64,000 bases of DNA from Alsobacter metallidurans (GTDB taxonomy: Bacteria > Pseudomonadota > Alphaproteobacteria > Rhizobiales > Beijerinckiaceae), in assembly GCF_014636935.1 (NCBI RefSeq), contig NZ_BMES01000001.1, positions 1,679,782-1,743,781 on the forward strand, in the 5' to 3' direction. Below, in pieces: positions 1-8,428 of this stretch (the stretch's first letter is position 1; every line of letters begins with the position of its first letter). A program made the translations under genes and the position numbers. The notes beneath the pieces are model-generated. The model saw only the letters and a program-made list of their open reading frames with translations. It was not told the DNA's origin and searched no databases.

Positions 1-398
1 GAGATTTCGCCGCCCTGGATGTGGGCCAGCGGCACGTTCATGTAGGTCGCCGCGATGGCAGTCGCCATGGTCTCGAACCGGTCGGCGACGCTCACCACGA
101 TGTCGGGCTGCAGGTCGTCAAAGGCGGTCGCCAGTTCGGAGATGCCTGCGCCCGTGGACTTCGCCTGGGTGACGAGGTTCTCGCCCTCAAGAATGTAGAA
201 CAGCGACCGGTTCGGCTTGAATCCATCCGCCTTGATCACGTCCACGGCGCGGCCGAAGCGATACAGCAGCGTCGACGCCGAGACGATGAGCTGGAGCTCG
301 AGGTCCGGCCGCTGCTGGACGGCCTTCATGAGATATTTGACCCGGCCATAATTGGCCCGGCTGGCGACGACCACGCAGATCTTGCGCACAGTGCTCAC
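1..398 (-). CDS. neuC: UDP-N-acetylglucosamine 2-epimerase (NeuC-like), 3' end outside window
   Basis: Partial gene; about 132 N-terminal codons are visible. The translation opens VSTVRKICVVVASRANYG and contains SVADRFETMATAIAA and PLAHIQGGE, which match the hydrolysing UDP-HexNAc 2-epimerase family (GT-B fold). That family releases a ManNAc-type sugar for NeuB-type synthases. The GTG start lies one base after the TGA of the NeuB-like gene, so the two are co-translated. This is the second 2-epimerase in the locus (the first is legG at 17979-19118), which implies a second nonulosonic acid route. Substrate stereochemistry cannot be read from the fragment. Confidence 0.85.
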   Translation of the reverse strand, partial: MSTVRKICVVVASRANYGRVKYLMKAVQQRPDLELQLIVSASTLLYRFGRAVDVIKADGFKPNRSLFYILEGENLVTQAKSTGAGISELATAFDDLQPDIVVSVADRFETMATAIAATYMNVPLAHIQGGEI

Positions 399-399
399 C

Positions 400-1431
400 T
401 CAATGGTCGAAGTCGCCGTCGGCGAAGAAATGATCCTTCGGGACGGGGCGCGCCAGCCGCTTCCCGAGAAGGCGCTCGTAGTCGGACACCGGGATGCCGA
501 TCCCCGGCTTCTTGAAGGCCAGCGCTGCTCGGTCCAGCACGGCCCCGGCGGGCAACTCGCGCCCGGCGACCACGCTCTTGGTGAAGAGCTTGCGCAGCGG
601 ATCGAGCGCTTGCGCCTGGTCGTCCTTGTTCACCGGGTTGCTCAGGGCGCGGTCGATAAAGGCGACGCCGCGCACGAGGTCGTGCAGCTGCTCGCGCGTC
701 AGGGAGGCCTTCACGTCCGGGCCGTACATGTCCTTGGAGAAGCACACATGCACCTCCAGCACGTCGGCGCCCAGCGTCACGGCCGCCAGCCCGGCGAAGA
801 TGTCGCCGGAGTGATCCGAAAGGCCCACCGGCACGCCGTAGCGCTCCCGCATCTCGGCCAGCACGTTGAGGCCGAGCTTCTCGGGCGGGCACGGGTAGGC
901 GGAGGTGCACTGGAGGATCGACACCGCCGCGCCGCCGCTTTTCAGCACGTTCACGGCGCGGTCGAGCTCGGCCTGCGGCGACATGCCTGACGACAGGATC
1001 ACGGGCAGCCCGGTGGCGGCGGCGCGCTCCAGCAGCGGCAGGTTGGAGACTTCGCCGGACGCGATCTTCAGCGCATCCGCGCCGACGCGGGCCAGCAGGT
1101 CGACGGCCTCCTCCGAAAAGGGCGAGCTGATGAACGCGATGCCCTTGGCGTGCGTGCGCTCCACCAGCGAGCGCCACTGCGCTTCCGTGAAGGCGGTGCG
1201 CGTCCAGTAGTCGTAACGCGTTCCGTCCTGCCCGGAGAGCGGCACCCGGAACTTCTCCTCCGGCGTGCTCTCGGCTTCGGCGATGTGCGTCTGAAACTTC
1301 ACGGCGTCGCAGCCCGCATCCGCGATGAGGTCGATGAAACTCTGGGCCGAGCCGAGGCTGCCCTCGTGGGCGAGGCCCACTTCGCCGATGATGAGGCGCT
1401 TGCCTTGGCCGACGGGCCAGCGGGTGGTCAC
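400..1431 (-). CDS. neuB: NeuB-family nonulosonic acid synthase with variant active-site motifs
   Basis: A 343-aa PEP-dependent sialic/legionaminic-type synthase: TIM barrel (about 10-260) followed by an SAF-like C-terminus (about 280-336). Conserved pieces are VKFQT (44-48), LKIASGE (121-127), SSGM (147-150), LQCTSAYP (173-180) and SDHS (205-208). Two core motifs differ from the legI product in the same window. Where LegI has EKHF and GPDH, this protein has EVHV (226-229) and GPDV (237-240), so the Lys and the second His are lost while H207 and H228, equivalent to the metal ligands, remain. The family condenses PEP with a ManNAc-like six-carbon sugar. Altered substrate specificity is inference. 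It lies directly upstream of the NeuC-like gene. Confidence 0.85.
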   Translation of the reverse strand: MTTRWPVGQGKRLIIGEVGLAHEGSLGSAQSFIDLIADAGCDAVKFQTHIAEAESTPEEKFRVPLSGQDGTRYDYWTRTAFTEAQWRSLVERTHAKGIAFISSPFSEEAVDLLARVGADALKIASGEVSNLPLLERAAATGLPVILSSGMSPQAELDRAVNVLKSGGAAVSILQCTSAYPCPPEKLGLNVLAEMRERYGVPVGLSDHSGDIFAGLAAVTLGADVLEVHVCFSKDMYGPDVKASLTREQLHDLVRGVAFIDRALSNPVNKDDQAQALDPLRKLFTKSVVAGRELPAGAVLDRAALAFKKPGIGIPVSDYERLLGKRLARPVPKDHFFADGDFDH

Positions 1432-1534
1432 GAGGCTGCTCCTGCGTGTGTAGGGGCCACTCGGGCGCGGAATGAGAGTGGCGCATTGCTACGGGGGATC
1501 AGCGTGCGTTTCAAGCCGTGTGCCCGCCAAGCCC

Positions 1535-2680
1535 TCAGCTGATGGCGGTTCCCCGGAAACGATTGCGGACCTGTCGGGTCAGCGGCTCCACCAGCAGCGC
1601 GAGCGCGAGCGAGGCCAGCGTGGAGAGCGTCAGCGACAGCGCGATCATGCTGACGCTCCTCCCCGTGGTGAGGTTCAGCAGCGCGATCGTGACGACGTAG
1701 TGGTTCAGGTAGACCGGGTAGGAGAGGTCGCCAAGAAACCGGTCGACCTTGCGCCAGCCTGCGCTGAGGTGAAGCCGGGCGAGGCCCGCGAGGGCGGGCG
1801 CGATGGCGACCACCAGGACGCCGCCGATCAGCGCCTCGCGGGTGCGATCCGCATAGCCGTAATAATGATGGTAGCACAGCGCCAACGCGACCCCGGCCCC
1901 GATCAGCGCCGCCCGGTCGCGCCACTGCACGGCGTGATAGAGGCAGACGCCCGCCACGAAGTAGGGCGCGAAGGTCAGCGGGTAGAACCACGACACCCGC
2001 GTGTAGCGGTAGAGATAGCCGACCGCGAGCGCGGCCGCGAACACGATAACCGGCCGCCGCATGCTCTCCAGCGCCGGAACGAACACCACCGCAATCAGCA
2101 CGTAGAACAGCCACTCCACGCTCACCGCCCACACGTACCGGACGAACGGATAGACCGGCGCGAGGTGAAGCGTATCGAGCCCGTACCAGACGAAGACCAG
2201 GATGAGGTTGGACAGCAGGTTCCCGGGCCCGAACAGGTTCGCGGGCAGCGCGTCGTAGTCGAAGGTCAGCACGGGGCCATGCCCGGCCAAGGCGAGATGG
2301 ATCGCCACCGACAGCGCGAGGGCCGCCAGATAGGGCGGGAACAGCCGCAGGAACCGGTTCGCCAGAAATGGCCCTGTCCGGCCGGCGTAGAACCGCTCCA
2401 GCGCCTCCGCGATGATGAAGCCGGAGAGCATGAAGAAGCCCAGCACCGCGATGTTGCCCAGCCCCCAGGGCTTCAGCGCCGCGATGGCCCCAGCACTGCC
2501 GAGGTCGCGGCTGTGGCTGAGGACCACCAGCAGCGCCAGAAAAAGCCTGAAGGCCCCAAAGGCGCGGTAGCATGCCGGCTGCGCGGCCGCGTTCGTCGGC
2601 TTCGCGTCCCGCCCGGGGGGGCTGCGTGAGGCAAACAGGGAGACGCCCAGGTCTTTAAGGGCCAAGTGGGGCGAAGGCAT
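1535..2680 (-). CDS. Acyltransferase family 3 (OafA/YrhL-like) membrane O-acyltransferase
   Basis: About 381 aa with roughly ten hydrophobic segments. The first holds FRLFLALLVVLSHSRD with the family His, and VRYVWAVSVEWLFYVLI is the usual central motif. Such inner-membrane enzymes O-acetylate or otherwise acylate surface sugars. The open frame extends upstream to 2773, into the end of the preceding gene. The ATG at 2680 (MPSPHLALKD) was chosen because it avoids that overlap, but no strong ribosome binding site supports it, so the start is uncertain. It sits between two nonulosonic-acid gene groups and probably decorates the glycan. Confidence 0.85.
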   Translation of the reverse strand: MPSPHLALKDLGVSLFASRSPPGRDAKPTNAAAQPACYRAFGAFRLFLALLVVLSHSRDLGSAGAIAALKPWGLGNIAVLGFFMLSGFIIAEALERFYAGRTGPFLANRFLRLFPPYLAALALSVAIHLALAGHGPVLTFDYDALPANLFGPGNLLSNLILVFVWYGLDTLHLAPVYPFVRYVWAVSVEWLFYVLIAVVFVPALESMRRPVIVFAAALAVGYLYRYTRVSWFYPLTFAPYFVAGVCLYHAVQWRDRAALIGAGVALALCYHHYYGYADRTREALIGGVLVVAIAPALAGLARLHLSAGWRKVDRFLGDLSYPVYLNHYVVTIALLNLTTGRSVSMIALSLTLSTLASLALALLVEPLTRQVRNRFRGTAIS

Positions 2681-2738
2681 CCATCGCGTATACACGCTTG
2701 GATTGTCAGGATGATAGGGACGCAACCAATTTAGATGT

Positions 2739-4250
2739 TCAAACCACGGCCGCGCCGCTTGCGCCCGCCTCATTCGCCCGCGCGGCTATCGCGTCGGCCA
2801 GCGTCGCCACCAGCCGCTCATACGCAATGGACGATTTGGTCGCGAAGCGGTGGTCGTTGCTGCTGACGATGAGGTCGGGGAGGAGCCCGGCCACGAAACG
2901 GATCATGTCGGCGCGGATCTCGTCGCGCCCGCGCCCTTCGAAGCTCGCCAGCGCGGCGCGGATGTCCTCCACGGAACCGACCTGCGCCACCGCAGTGCAG
3001 CAGCCATACCACGCGGCGCCGAACACGAGCGCCGGAACGCCCTGCAGCAGGGCTTCCCAGCCCACTGTGCCAGTAAGCGTCGCGCAGGCGCGTGCCCCGT
3101 CGATCAGCGCTTCGGTCGGCGCCTCCAGCGGCAGAAGTCTCACGTTCGGCAGCGCGGCGAGCGCCTCGTAGTCGGCCGGGCCGCGCGCGTGCCGTCGATG
3201 CATTGCCGGGGGCGTTACCCCGAGCTGGCGCGGATGCTCCTTGATTGCGAGCGTCCAGTCGTCCGGCAGCGCGCGCGCCAGCAACTGGGCGACGTGGACC
3301 TGGTCCGCGAACTCCAGCCCCTCAGGTTGGCTCGTCCGCTCCGGCTGGTATTGCAGCGCGAAGTAGACGTACGGGCGTCCGGGGTCGAGCGGCCGCGCCA
3401 GCGCTTCGTAGCGCCGGCGCAGCGCCCGGATATCCGCCTGGAAGCCCATCTTGCGGCGCCAGACCTCCGCGGGGCCGAGCGCCCCTTCGCCCGCGAAGGC
3501 GTTGATGAAGCGGTCGGCGCTGTCGGGCGCGTGCCGGATGCGTTTCTTCAGCCACCATGCCTCATCGCGCAGCGCCTTCACGATCGCCTTGGCCGAGCGG
3601 CCGGCGCCGAGCGCGTCCTTGTTCTTGGCGATGGAGAGCCGGACCCAGTCGCTGACGCTCTCGATTTGCGCCAGCAGTTCGGGCCCGAGCGCGCCCTGTG
3701 CGTCTGCGAGGGAGGGCAGGGCGGCCGGGCGCGGCGGCTCGCGGAAGTCGTCCGCCAGGTACACGCGGTCCGCAATCGTCGTCCGGTGCAGGCTGAGCGT
3801 AAGCCGGCCGCGCAGCCGCGCCAGATGGTAAAGCACGAGGTCCCAGCCATGGTGCGGCGTGCTGGGGAAGTACAGCGTCGTGATGTCCGGCCGGGCGGTC
3901 AGAAACCCGTCCAGCCACGCGATGAGCTCGTGATAAAGCCGCATGCGCATGCCCACCGGCTTCGGCGCGAACAGGAAACGATCGGACATCTCCATGAAGC
4001 CGCGTTCGGCTTCGGCAAGCGCCCGGATGGTCGCGCGGGAGGGTGGAACCGGCGTCACGCCTGGGAAAGCAAGCGGCAGGTCATCGACCCGGAACAGCCG
4101 GCGCGCCACCACGACCGGAGGAGGCGGGGAGAGGCCCTGCAGCATGCCGGCGTCGTAGCTGGACAAACCCGCGAGCAAGTGAAGTTCGTGAAGCCGCCAT
4201 GCGACCGCTTCCGCGAACGGCTCATCGACCGCTACGCAAAAAATGCTCAT
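2739..4250 (-). CDS. Capsule polysaccharide biosynthesis-like protein, candidate glycosyltransferase
   Basis: 503 aa. The N-terminal half (MSIFCVAVDEPFAEAVAWRL...) is not recognised. The C-terminal half resembles capsule-synthesis (KpsC/KpsS-type) proteins: YVYFALQYQPERTS (about 290-303), LAIKEHPRQ, and TGTVGWEALLQGVPALVFG followed by AWYG. The last segment corresponds to the sugar-nucleotide-binding region of this GT-B-like class. The ATG overlaps the TGA of the upstream dehydrogenase gene (ATGA). The location next to NeuA/NeuB/NeuC-like genes suggests it could transfer a CMP-activated ulosonic acid, but this is inference. Confidence 0.65.
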   Translation of the reverse strand: MSIFCVAVDEPFAEAVAWRLHELHLLAGLSSYDAGMLQGLSPPPPVVVARRLFRVDDLPLAFPGVTPVPPSRATIRALAEAERGFMEMSDRFLFAPKPVGMRMRLYHELIAWLDGFLTARPDITTLYFPSTPHHGWDLVLYHLARLRGRLTLSLHRTTIADRVYLADDFREPPRPAALPSLADAQGALGPELLAQIESVSDWVRLSIAKNKDALGAGRSAKAIVKALRDEAWWLKKRIRHAPDSADRFINAFAGEGALGPAEVWRRKMGFQADIRALRRRYEALARPLDPGRPYVYFALQYQPERTSQPEGLEFADQVHVAQLLARALPDDWTLAIKEHPRQLGVTPPAMHRRHARGPADYEALAALPNVRLLPLEAPTEALIDGARACATLTGTVGWEALLQGVPALVFGAAWYGCCTAVAQVGSVEDIRAALASFEGRGRDEIRADMIRFVAGLLPDLIVSSNDHRFATKSSIAYERLVATLADAIAARANEAGASGAAVV

Positions 4251-5197
4251 GTGGCGGCCTGCCACGCGGCCACGAACATGTCGGCCATGATCTCCTCCGT
4301 GAGCGCCATGGCCTGCCAGGTCGCGCCGCCAACATGCGGGGTGAGCAGCAGGTTGCGATTCTGCGTCAGCGCCGCGAGCCTGGGCAGGTTGTTCGCCGGG
4401 GCATTCTCGTTCTGAATTACGTCCAGCGCCACGCCCGCGAACAAGTCGCGCTCAAGCCGCTCGATCAGGGCCGCCTCGTCGATTAGCTCGCCGCGCGCGA
4501 TGTTGACCAGGAACTTGCCCGCCAGCGCGTCAAGCCGCGCGGCGTCGAGGATCACGGGGTCGCCGGGCGCATAGGAGGCCGCCAGGATGACGATGTCCGA
4601 CGACGCGATCACGGCGTCGGCGTCCGGCAGCCGGCGGGCGTCGGGCCCATCCGTGATCTGCGTGGGATCGTGCAGCGACACCCTGCAGCCGAGCGCCGAG
4701 AAGGTCTGCGCCAGCCGCCTGCCGACGCGCCCGTGCCCAATCAGGCCCACGCATTGGCCGGCCAGCATATGGCCGCGCACGCTGTCACGATCCCAATGAA
4801 GATTCTCCGCCGTCACAAAGGCGCGGCCATAGTTGCGCAGCAGCGCCAGCGTCAGCCCCAAAGCGTGCTCGGGCGTGGATGTGATGTGCTCGATCAGATG
4901 CGTGTTGCCGGCGAGCGTCAGCACCGTTACGCCGCGCGCAGAGGCCGCATCGGTGTCGATATGGGTGACGCCTGTGGTTGGCGAGATCAGCCATCGCAGG
5001 CGAGGGGCAAGGCGCAGCAGGTCACCGTCGATGAAACGGCCAAGCCGGATAAACAGGGCATCGACCTCATGCAGAAACGCCGCAAGCGGGTGGGCGGACG
5101 AAAAGGTCCGGACCTCGAACCCTGCCGACTCCAGCGCCGCCCGGGCTTTCGCCGAAAACGCATCCGGCTCGAGAATGCCGACAACGGGCCGGTTCAC
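4247..5197 (-). CDS. D-2-hydroxyacid dehydrogenase (SerA-like)
   Basis: 316 aa, NAD(P)-binding 2-hydroxyacid dehydrogenase fold. It has the Rossmann motif GLIGHGRVGRRLAQTF (about 150-165) and an acidic residue after the second strand (SLHDP). NIARGELIDEAAL corresponds to the family's catalytic-Arg segment, and the C-terminal LLTPHVGGATW carries the catalytic His. It starts with GTG overlapping the TGA of the cytidylyltransferase gene, and its own stop overlaps the next ATG. Because it is embedded in a sugar operon it probably acts on a cluster-specific 2-keto or 2-hydroxy acid rather than in serine synthesis. The substrate is unknown. Confidence 0.85.
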   Translation of the reverse strand: MNRPVVGILEPDAFSAKARAALESAGFEVRTFSSAHPLAAFLHEVDALFIRLGRFIDGDLLRLAPRLRWLISPTTGVTHIDTDAASARGVTVLTLAGNTHLIEHITSTPEHALGLTLALLRNYGRAFVTAENLHWDRDSVRGHMLAGQCVGLIGHGRVGRRLAQTFSALGCRVSLHDPTQITDGPDARRLPDADAVIASSDIVILAASYAPGDPVILDAARLDALAGKFLVNIARGELIDEAALIERLERDLFAGVALDVIQNENAPANNLPRLAALTQNRNLLLTPHVGGATWQAMALTEEIMADMFVAAWQAAT

Positions 5198-5904
5198 CGG
5201 GCCCGCTCCGCCGCCACCGCCTCGGCGACGAGGAAGTCCAGTCGGTCGTTGATGTTCACGGCCGAGATGCGGTCGACCTCCACATAGGTCGCCGGATCGA
5301 CGATGAACCGGCCCTCGGACATCAGGCTGTCGCGCGCCGTGAGGTAGATGTTGCCGGTGCGCATGAAGAAGCGCTGCAGCTCCTGGCGGGGCCCCTCGCG
5401 CTGCATCTCCGGGAAGGCGCGGCTGACGCCGCCGTCGTCGTCGCGGGCCAGCAGATAGGCCGGGTGCTGGTCCACCACCTCCGCCATGGAGCCGACAAAA
5501 CGATATCGTCCGCTCGCGAAGAGCGCGAGCGCCTTGGCCAGCTGTGCAGGCGTCGTAAAGGGGCAGGTCGGTTGCAACAGCAGCAGCGCATCATAGGGCT
5601 GCCCGATGCGCTGCTCCATCGCGTCGATCGCATGCCGCGCCATCGCGACGCTGGAAGCCTGGTCGGTGGCGAGATCAGACGGCCGCAGAAACGGAACGTC
5701 GATCCCAAGCGAGCGGCCGACCTCCGCGATGGCCGCGTCGTCGGTGGACAGGATTACGTCCTGCAGCCCCTGCGTGGCCTGCGCAAGCCGCGCCGGGTAG
5801 CCGATCAGAGGCAGGCCGCCCAGCGGCATGACGTTCTTGCCCGGCAGTCCCTTGGAACCGCCCCGGGCCGGGATGACGGTGAGAATGCGGGGCGCGCCGG
5901 CCAT
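5194..5904 (-). CDS. neuA: Acylneuraminate cytidylyltransferase-like (NeuA/CMP-sugar synthetase)
   Basis: 236 aa. The N-terminus contains IPARGGSKGLPGKN, the CTP-binding signature of CMP-ulosonic acid synthetases, followed by STDDAAIAEVG and LLLQPTCPFTT typical of NeuA. The family activates a nonulosonic acid with CTP. It is the second such enzyme here; the legF product at 13572-14282 is clearly divergent, so each probably serves its own synthase. It overlaps the dehydrogenase gene by GTGA and follows the methyltransferase-like gene by 5 bp. Confidence 0.88.
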   Translation of the reverse strand: MAGAPRILTVIPARGGSKGLPGKNVMPLGGLPLIGYPARLAQATQGLQDVILSTDDAAIAEVGRSLGIDVPFLRPSDLATDQASSVAMARHAIDAMEQRIGQPYDALLLLQPTCPFTTPAQLAKALALFASGRYRFVGSMAEVVDQHPAYLLARDDDGGVSRAFPEMQREGPRQELQRFFMRTGNIYLTARDSLMSEGRFIVDPATYVEVDRISAVNINDRLDFLVAEAVAAERAR

Positions 5905-5909
5905 GCCGG

Positions 5910-6626
5910 TCAGCCTTTGCGGGGTGTCGACAGCACGGTGCGGCCATGCACGTTGACGCGCACGTCGAACCGGTCGCCGACAAGGTCGCGAAAGAACCGG
6001 GCGTTGAACAGGCGCACATCGGTGGCGGCCAGGGCCACCCGCGTGCCGCGTTGGACCTCCAGCACGAAATCGCCGCTGAACGGCGTCTCGCTCCCAATAG
6101 GCGCGGGGCCGTCGATGAACGCGAAGTCGATGTGGTCGACCGGCGGGCGCTCCACATAGTGGACGGCCCGATAACCGGCGAGGTCGATTGGTTTTACGGC
6201 GCTACGGATGAGCTCGAAGGAGGGTTTCAGGGCCGCCGGCATCGCCTGCTCGATCCGCTGCGCGTAATCCTCGGATTGCTCGAGCGAGTAGAATCGTGGC
6301 GTCGGGCCGCCCTCGCGAGCGATCTGGTCGAGGATCTCTGCAATCAGGAACGTGGAGGCGCCGCCGCCATATTCCACCACCACGCCCGGCCGGGCGTTGC
6401 GCAGCAGGCGCGACAAAATCAGGACCTTGTAGGGTCGCAGCGTGGTGCCGGACTGCTTCACGGCGGCCCGCAGCCGCTCGCCGCCATCCGGAAGGGAGCG
6501 CAGCGCCGCCAGCCCGAAGCGATTGGCGAGACGATGCGCCAGCCACACGTCCGGCCGCCGGTAAGTCGCACGGATTCGCAACTCCTCGGCGAGGGCCTTG
6601 GCCTCCTGCGAGCCTAAGTCACCCAT
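5910..6626 (-). CDS. Class I SAM-methyltransferase-like protein, function unknown
   Basis: 238 aa. It contains a glycine-rich segment VVEYGGGASTFLIAE after a helix, an acidic position SLEQSEDYAQ, and IDFAFIDGPAPIGSE, a layout typical of Rossmann-fold methyltransferases that act on surface sugars. The start was placed at the ATG at 6626, which overlaps the end of the ABC transporter gene by 8 bases; an in-frame TTG lies 6 bases further upstream. Position in the operon suggests methylation or related modification of the exported glycan. Substrate not determinable. Confidence 0.65.
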   Translation of the reverse strand: MGDLGSQEAKALAEELRIRATYRRPDVWLAHRLANRFGLAALRSLPDGGERLRAAVKQSGTTLRPYKVLILSRLLRNARPGVVVEYGGGASTFLIAEILDQIAREGGPTPRFYSLEQSEDYAQRIEQAMPAALKPSFELIRSAVKPIDLAGYRAVHYVERPPVDHIDFAFIDGPAPIGSETPFSGDFVLEVQRGTRVALAATDVRLFNARFFRDLVGDRFDVRVNVHGRTVLSTPRKG

Positions 6627-8415
6627 GCCCAATCAACTCCCTTCTGTCCCGCCCGCCGGCCCCGTCGAGCCCGCTGAAGGCGGACACAACCGCAGAGTAA
6701 TCCCCCTGCGCGCGCACGCGTCCGTTGTCCAGCCAGTAGATCACGTCGCAACTCGCAACGGCCGAAAGCCTGTGGGCGACGACGATGATGGTGGTCTCTG
6801 ACCGCAGAGCGTCCAGGGACGCCAAGATGGCCGCCTCGGTGTTCACGTCGAGCGCGCTGGTGGCCTCGTCCAGGATTAGCACTTCCGGGCGGTGGTAGAA
6901 CGCCCGCGCGATGCCGATGCGCTGGCGCTCGCCGCCCGACAGCCGGTCGCCGGCGTCGCCGACCTGCGCTGCGATCCCCTCGGGGAAGCGAGCCAAGAGG
7001 CCTTCGAGCTGGGCGGCTTTCACGGCGCGCGCGACGGCGTCTGGGTTCAGCGGCCGGCCGAATACGATGTTGTCCTCAATGGACCCGGCGAACACCATGG
7101 TGCTCTGGGGCACATAGCCGACTCGCTCGAGCCACCCCGGCGCGGCCGCGGCCGACAGCGCCTCGCCGTCGATCATCAAGGCCCCGTCTGCGGGCGGCAG
7201 CAAGCCCGCGATGATCTCCAGCAGCGTGGTCTTGCCCGACCCCGAGCCGCCGATGATCCCTGCCATGGCATGGCGCGGGATGGTCATCGAGACCTTGTCG
7301 ATCACCGTGGGAGCGTCCGGGTAGGCGAAGGACACGTTCTCCAGCGCGATCTGCCCTCGCAGGGTCGGCCCTTCCGCGTGGCGGATCGGGCCATCCGGCA
7401 CGGGATAGCGCCGGTAGAGGTTCTCGAGATCCTGCACGCAACCAATGTTGTGGAGCACGCTCGACCACGCGCTCGCGAGCCGGTTGGCGCTCGGCATCAG
7501 CCGCGCCACCGCGACGGCGAGCACCAGCATGCGGCTCGCGAACTCGGCGCGGGGCACATCCAGCAGCAGCTGCGCCAACACGAGCGCCAGCACGACAAAA
7601 ACGATGCCAGTCTCGATATAGAGCCGGGGCGTTTCGGTGAGCAGCCGCGCGCGGCGCTGCAATTCGGCTTCCTCGTCGAGAAGGCGGCTATGGCGCAGAT
7701 TGAACTCGCGGTTGAGCCCGTGAATGCGGATATCCCGGAAGCCGCGGAAGCTATCCAGCACATGCTGCTGGTAGCGCACCGAGGCCTTGTTTTCGGCGAT
7801 TCCGTTGCGGCGCAGCTTGCGGCCGGTGACCATCTGGACGACGCCATAGAGCGTGAACATCGCGATCCCGACCGCGGCCGTCGTGACCGGCTCCTGGAGC
7901 GCGAGGCCGATCACAACCGCGATCACCAGCGTGGCTTCCACGCCGGCCATCAGGATGGCGTTGAGCAGGTTCTTGCCGACTCGCGGCGCGACTTTCAGAA
8001 GCGTGGTCAACACCGCGGCCGAATCGATCGTCGCGTAGGCCTGATAGGGCAGGCTCATCACGCCACGGTACACGCGCCGCATGGCGGCGTGCTGGACGCT
8101 AACTATCAGTCGGGTGCGCACGTCCGAGTACAGCAGCGCGACGCCGAGCCGGACCGTGTAGGCGACGACCAGAAAAAGGATCAGGTTGATCTGGGCGTCA
8201 TAGCGCGTGCCAAACCTGAATACGTCGACGATCGGCTCCAGCTTGGCCAGAAGCCCGCTCGTGCGGTCCTGCGCGAACGACTGCAGCAGCAGCACCACGA
8301 GGCCGATGCCGAAGAGTTCCACCACCGAGCTCACCACGGCAAGCACGAAGAACGCCAGCACGCCGACGCGCTGGCGCGTGGTCAGGAAGCCATAGAAGCG
8401 CTTCAAGAACGCCAT
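6619..8415 (-). CDS. ABC exporter, permease-ATPase fusion (PglK/MsbA-like flippase)
   Basis: 598 aa. An N-terminal exporter membrane domain with about six segments (1-325) is followed by an ATPase domain: Walker A GGSGSGKTT (about 389-397), signature LSGGERQR (about 492-499) and Walker B VLILDEATSALD. Half-transporters of this type flip lipid-linked oligosaccharides (PglK) or lipid A (MsbA). In this locus, which has no obvious Wzx, it is the natural candidate for moving the undecaprenyl-linked glycan across the inner membrane. It lies 13 bp downstream of hisH and overlaps the methyltransferase-like gene. Confidence 0.88.
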   Translation of the reverse strand: MAFLKRFYGFLTTRQRVGVLAFFVLAVVSSVVELFGIGLVVLLLQSFAQDRTSGLLAKLEPIVDVFRFGTRYDAQINLILFLVVAYTVRLGVALLYSDVRTRLIVSVQHAAMRRVYRGVMSLPYQAYATIDSAAVLTTLLKVAPRVGKNLLNAILMAGVEATLVIAVVIGLALQEPVTTAAVGIAMFTLYGVVQMVTGRKLRRNGIAENKASVRYQQHVLDSFRGFRDIRIHGLNREFNLRHSRLLDEEAELQRRARLLTETPRLYIETGIVFVVLALVLAQLLLDVPRAEFASRMLVLAVAVARLMPSANRLASAWSSVLHNIGCVQDLENLYRRYPVPDGPIRHAEGPTLRGQIALENVSFAYPDAPTVIDKVSMTIPRHAMAGIIGGSGSGKTTLLEIIAGLLPPADGALMIDGEALSAAAAPGWLERVGYVPQSTMVFAGSIEDNIVFGRPLNPDAVARAVKAAQLEGLLARFPEGIAAQVGDAGDRLSGGERQRIGIARAFYHRPEVLILDEATSALDVNTEAAILASLDALRSETTIIVVAHRLSAVASCDVIYWLDNGRVRAQGDYSAVVSAFSGLDGAGGRDRRELIGHG

Positions 8416-8428
8416 GGAAAGTCCTGAT

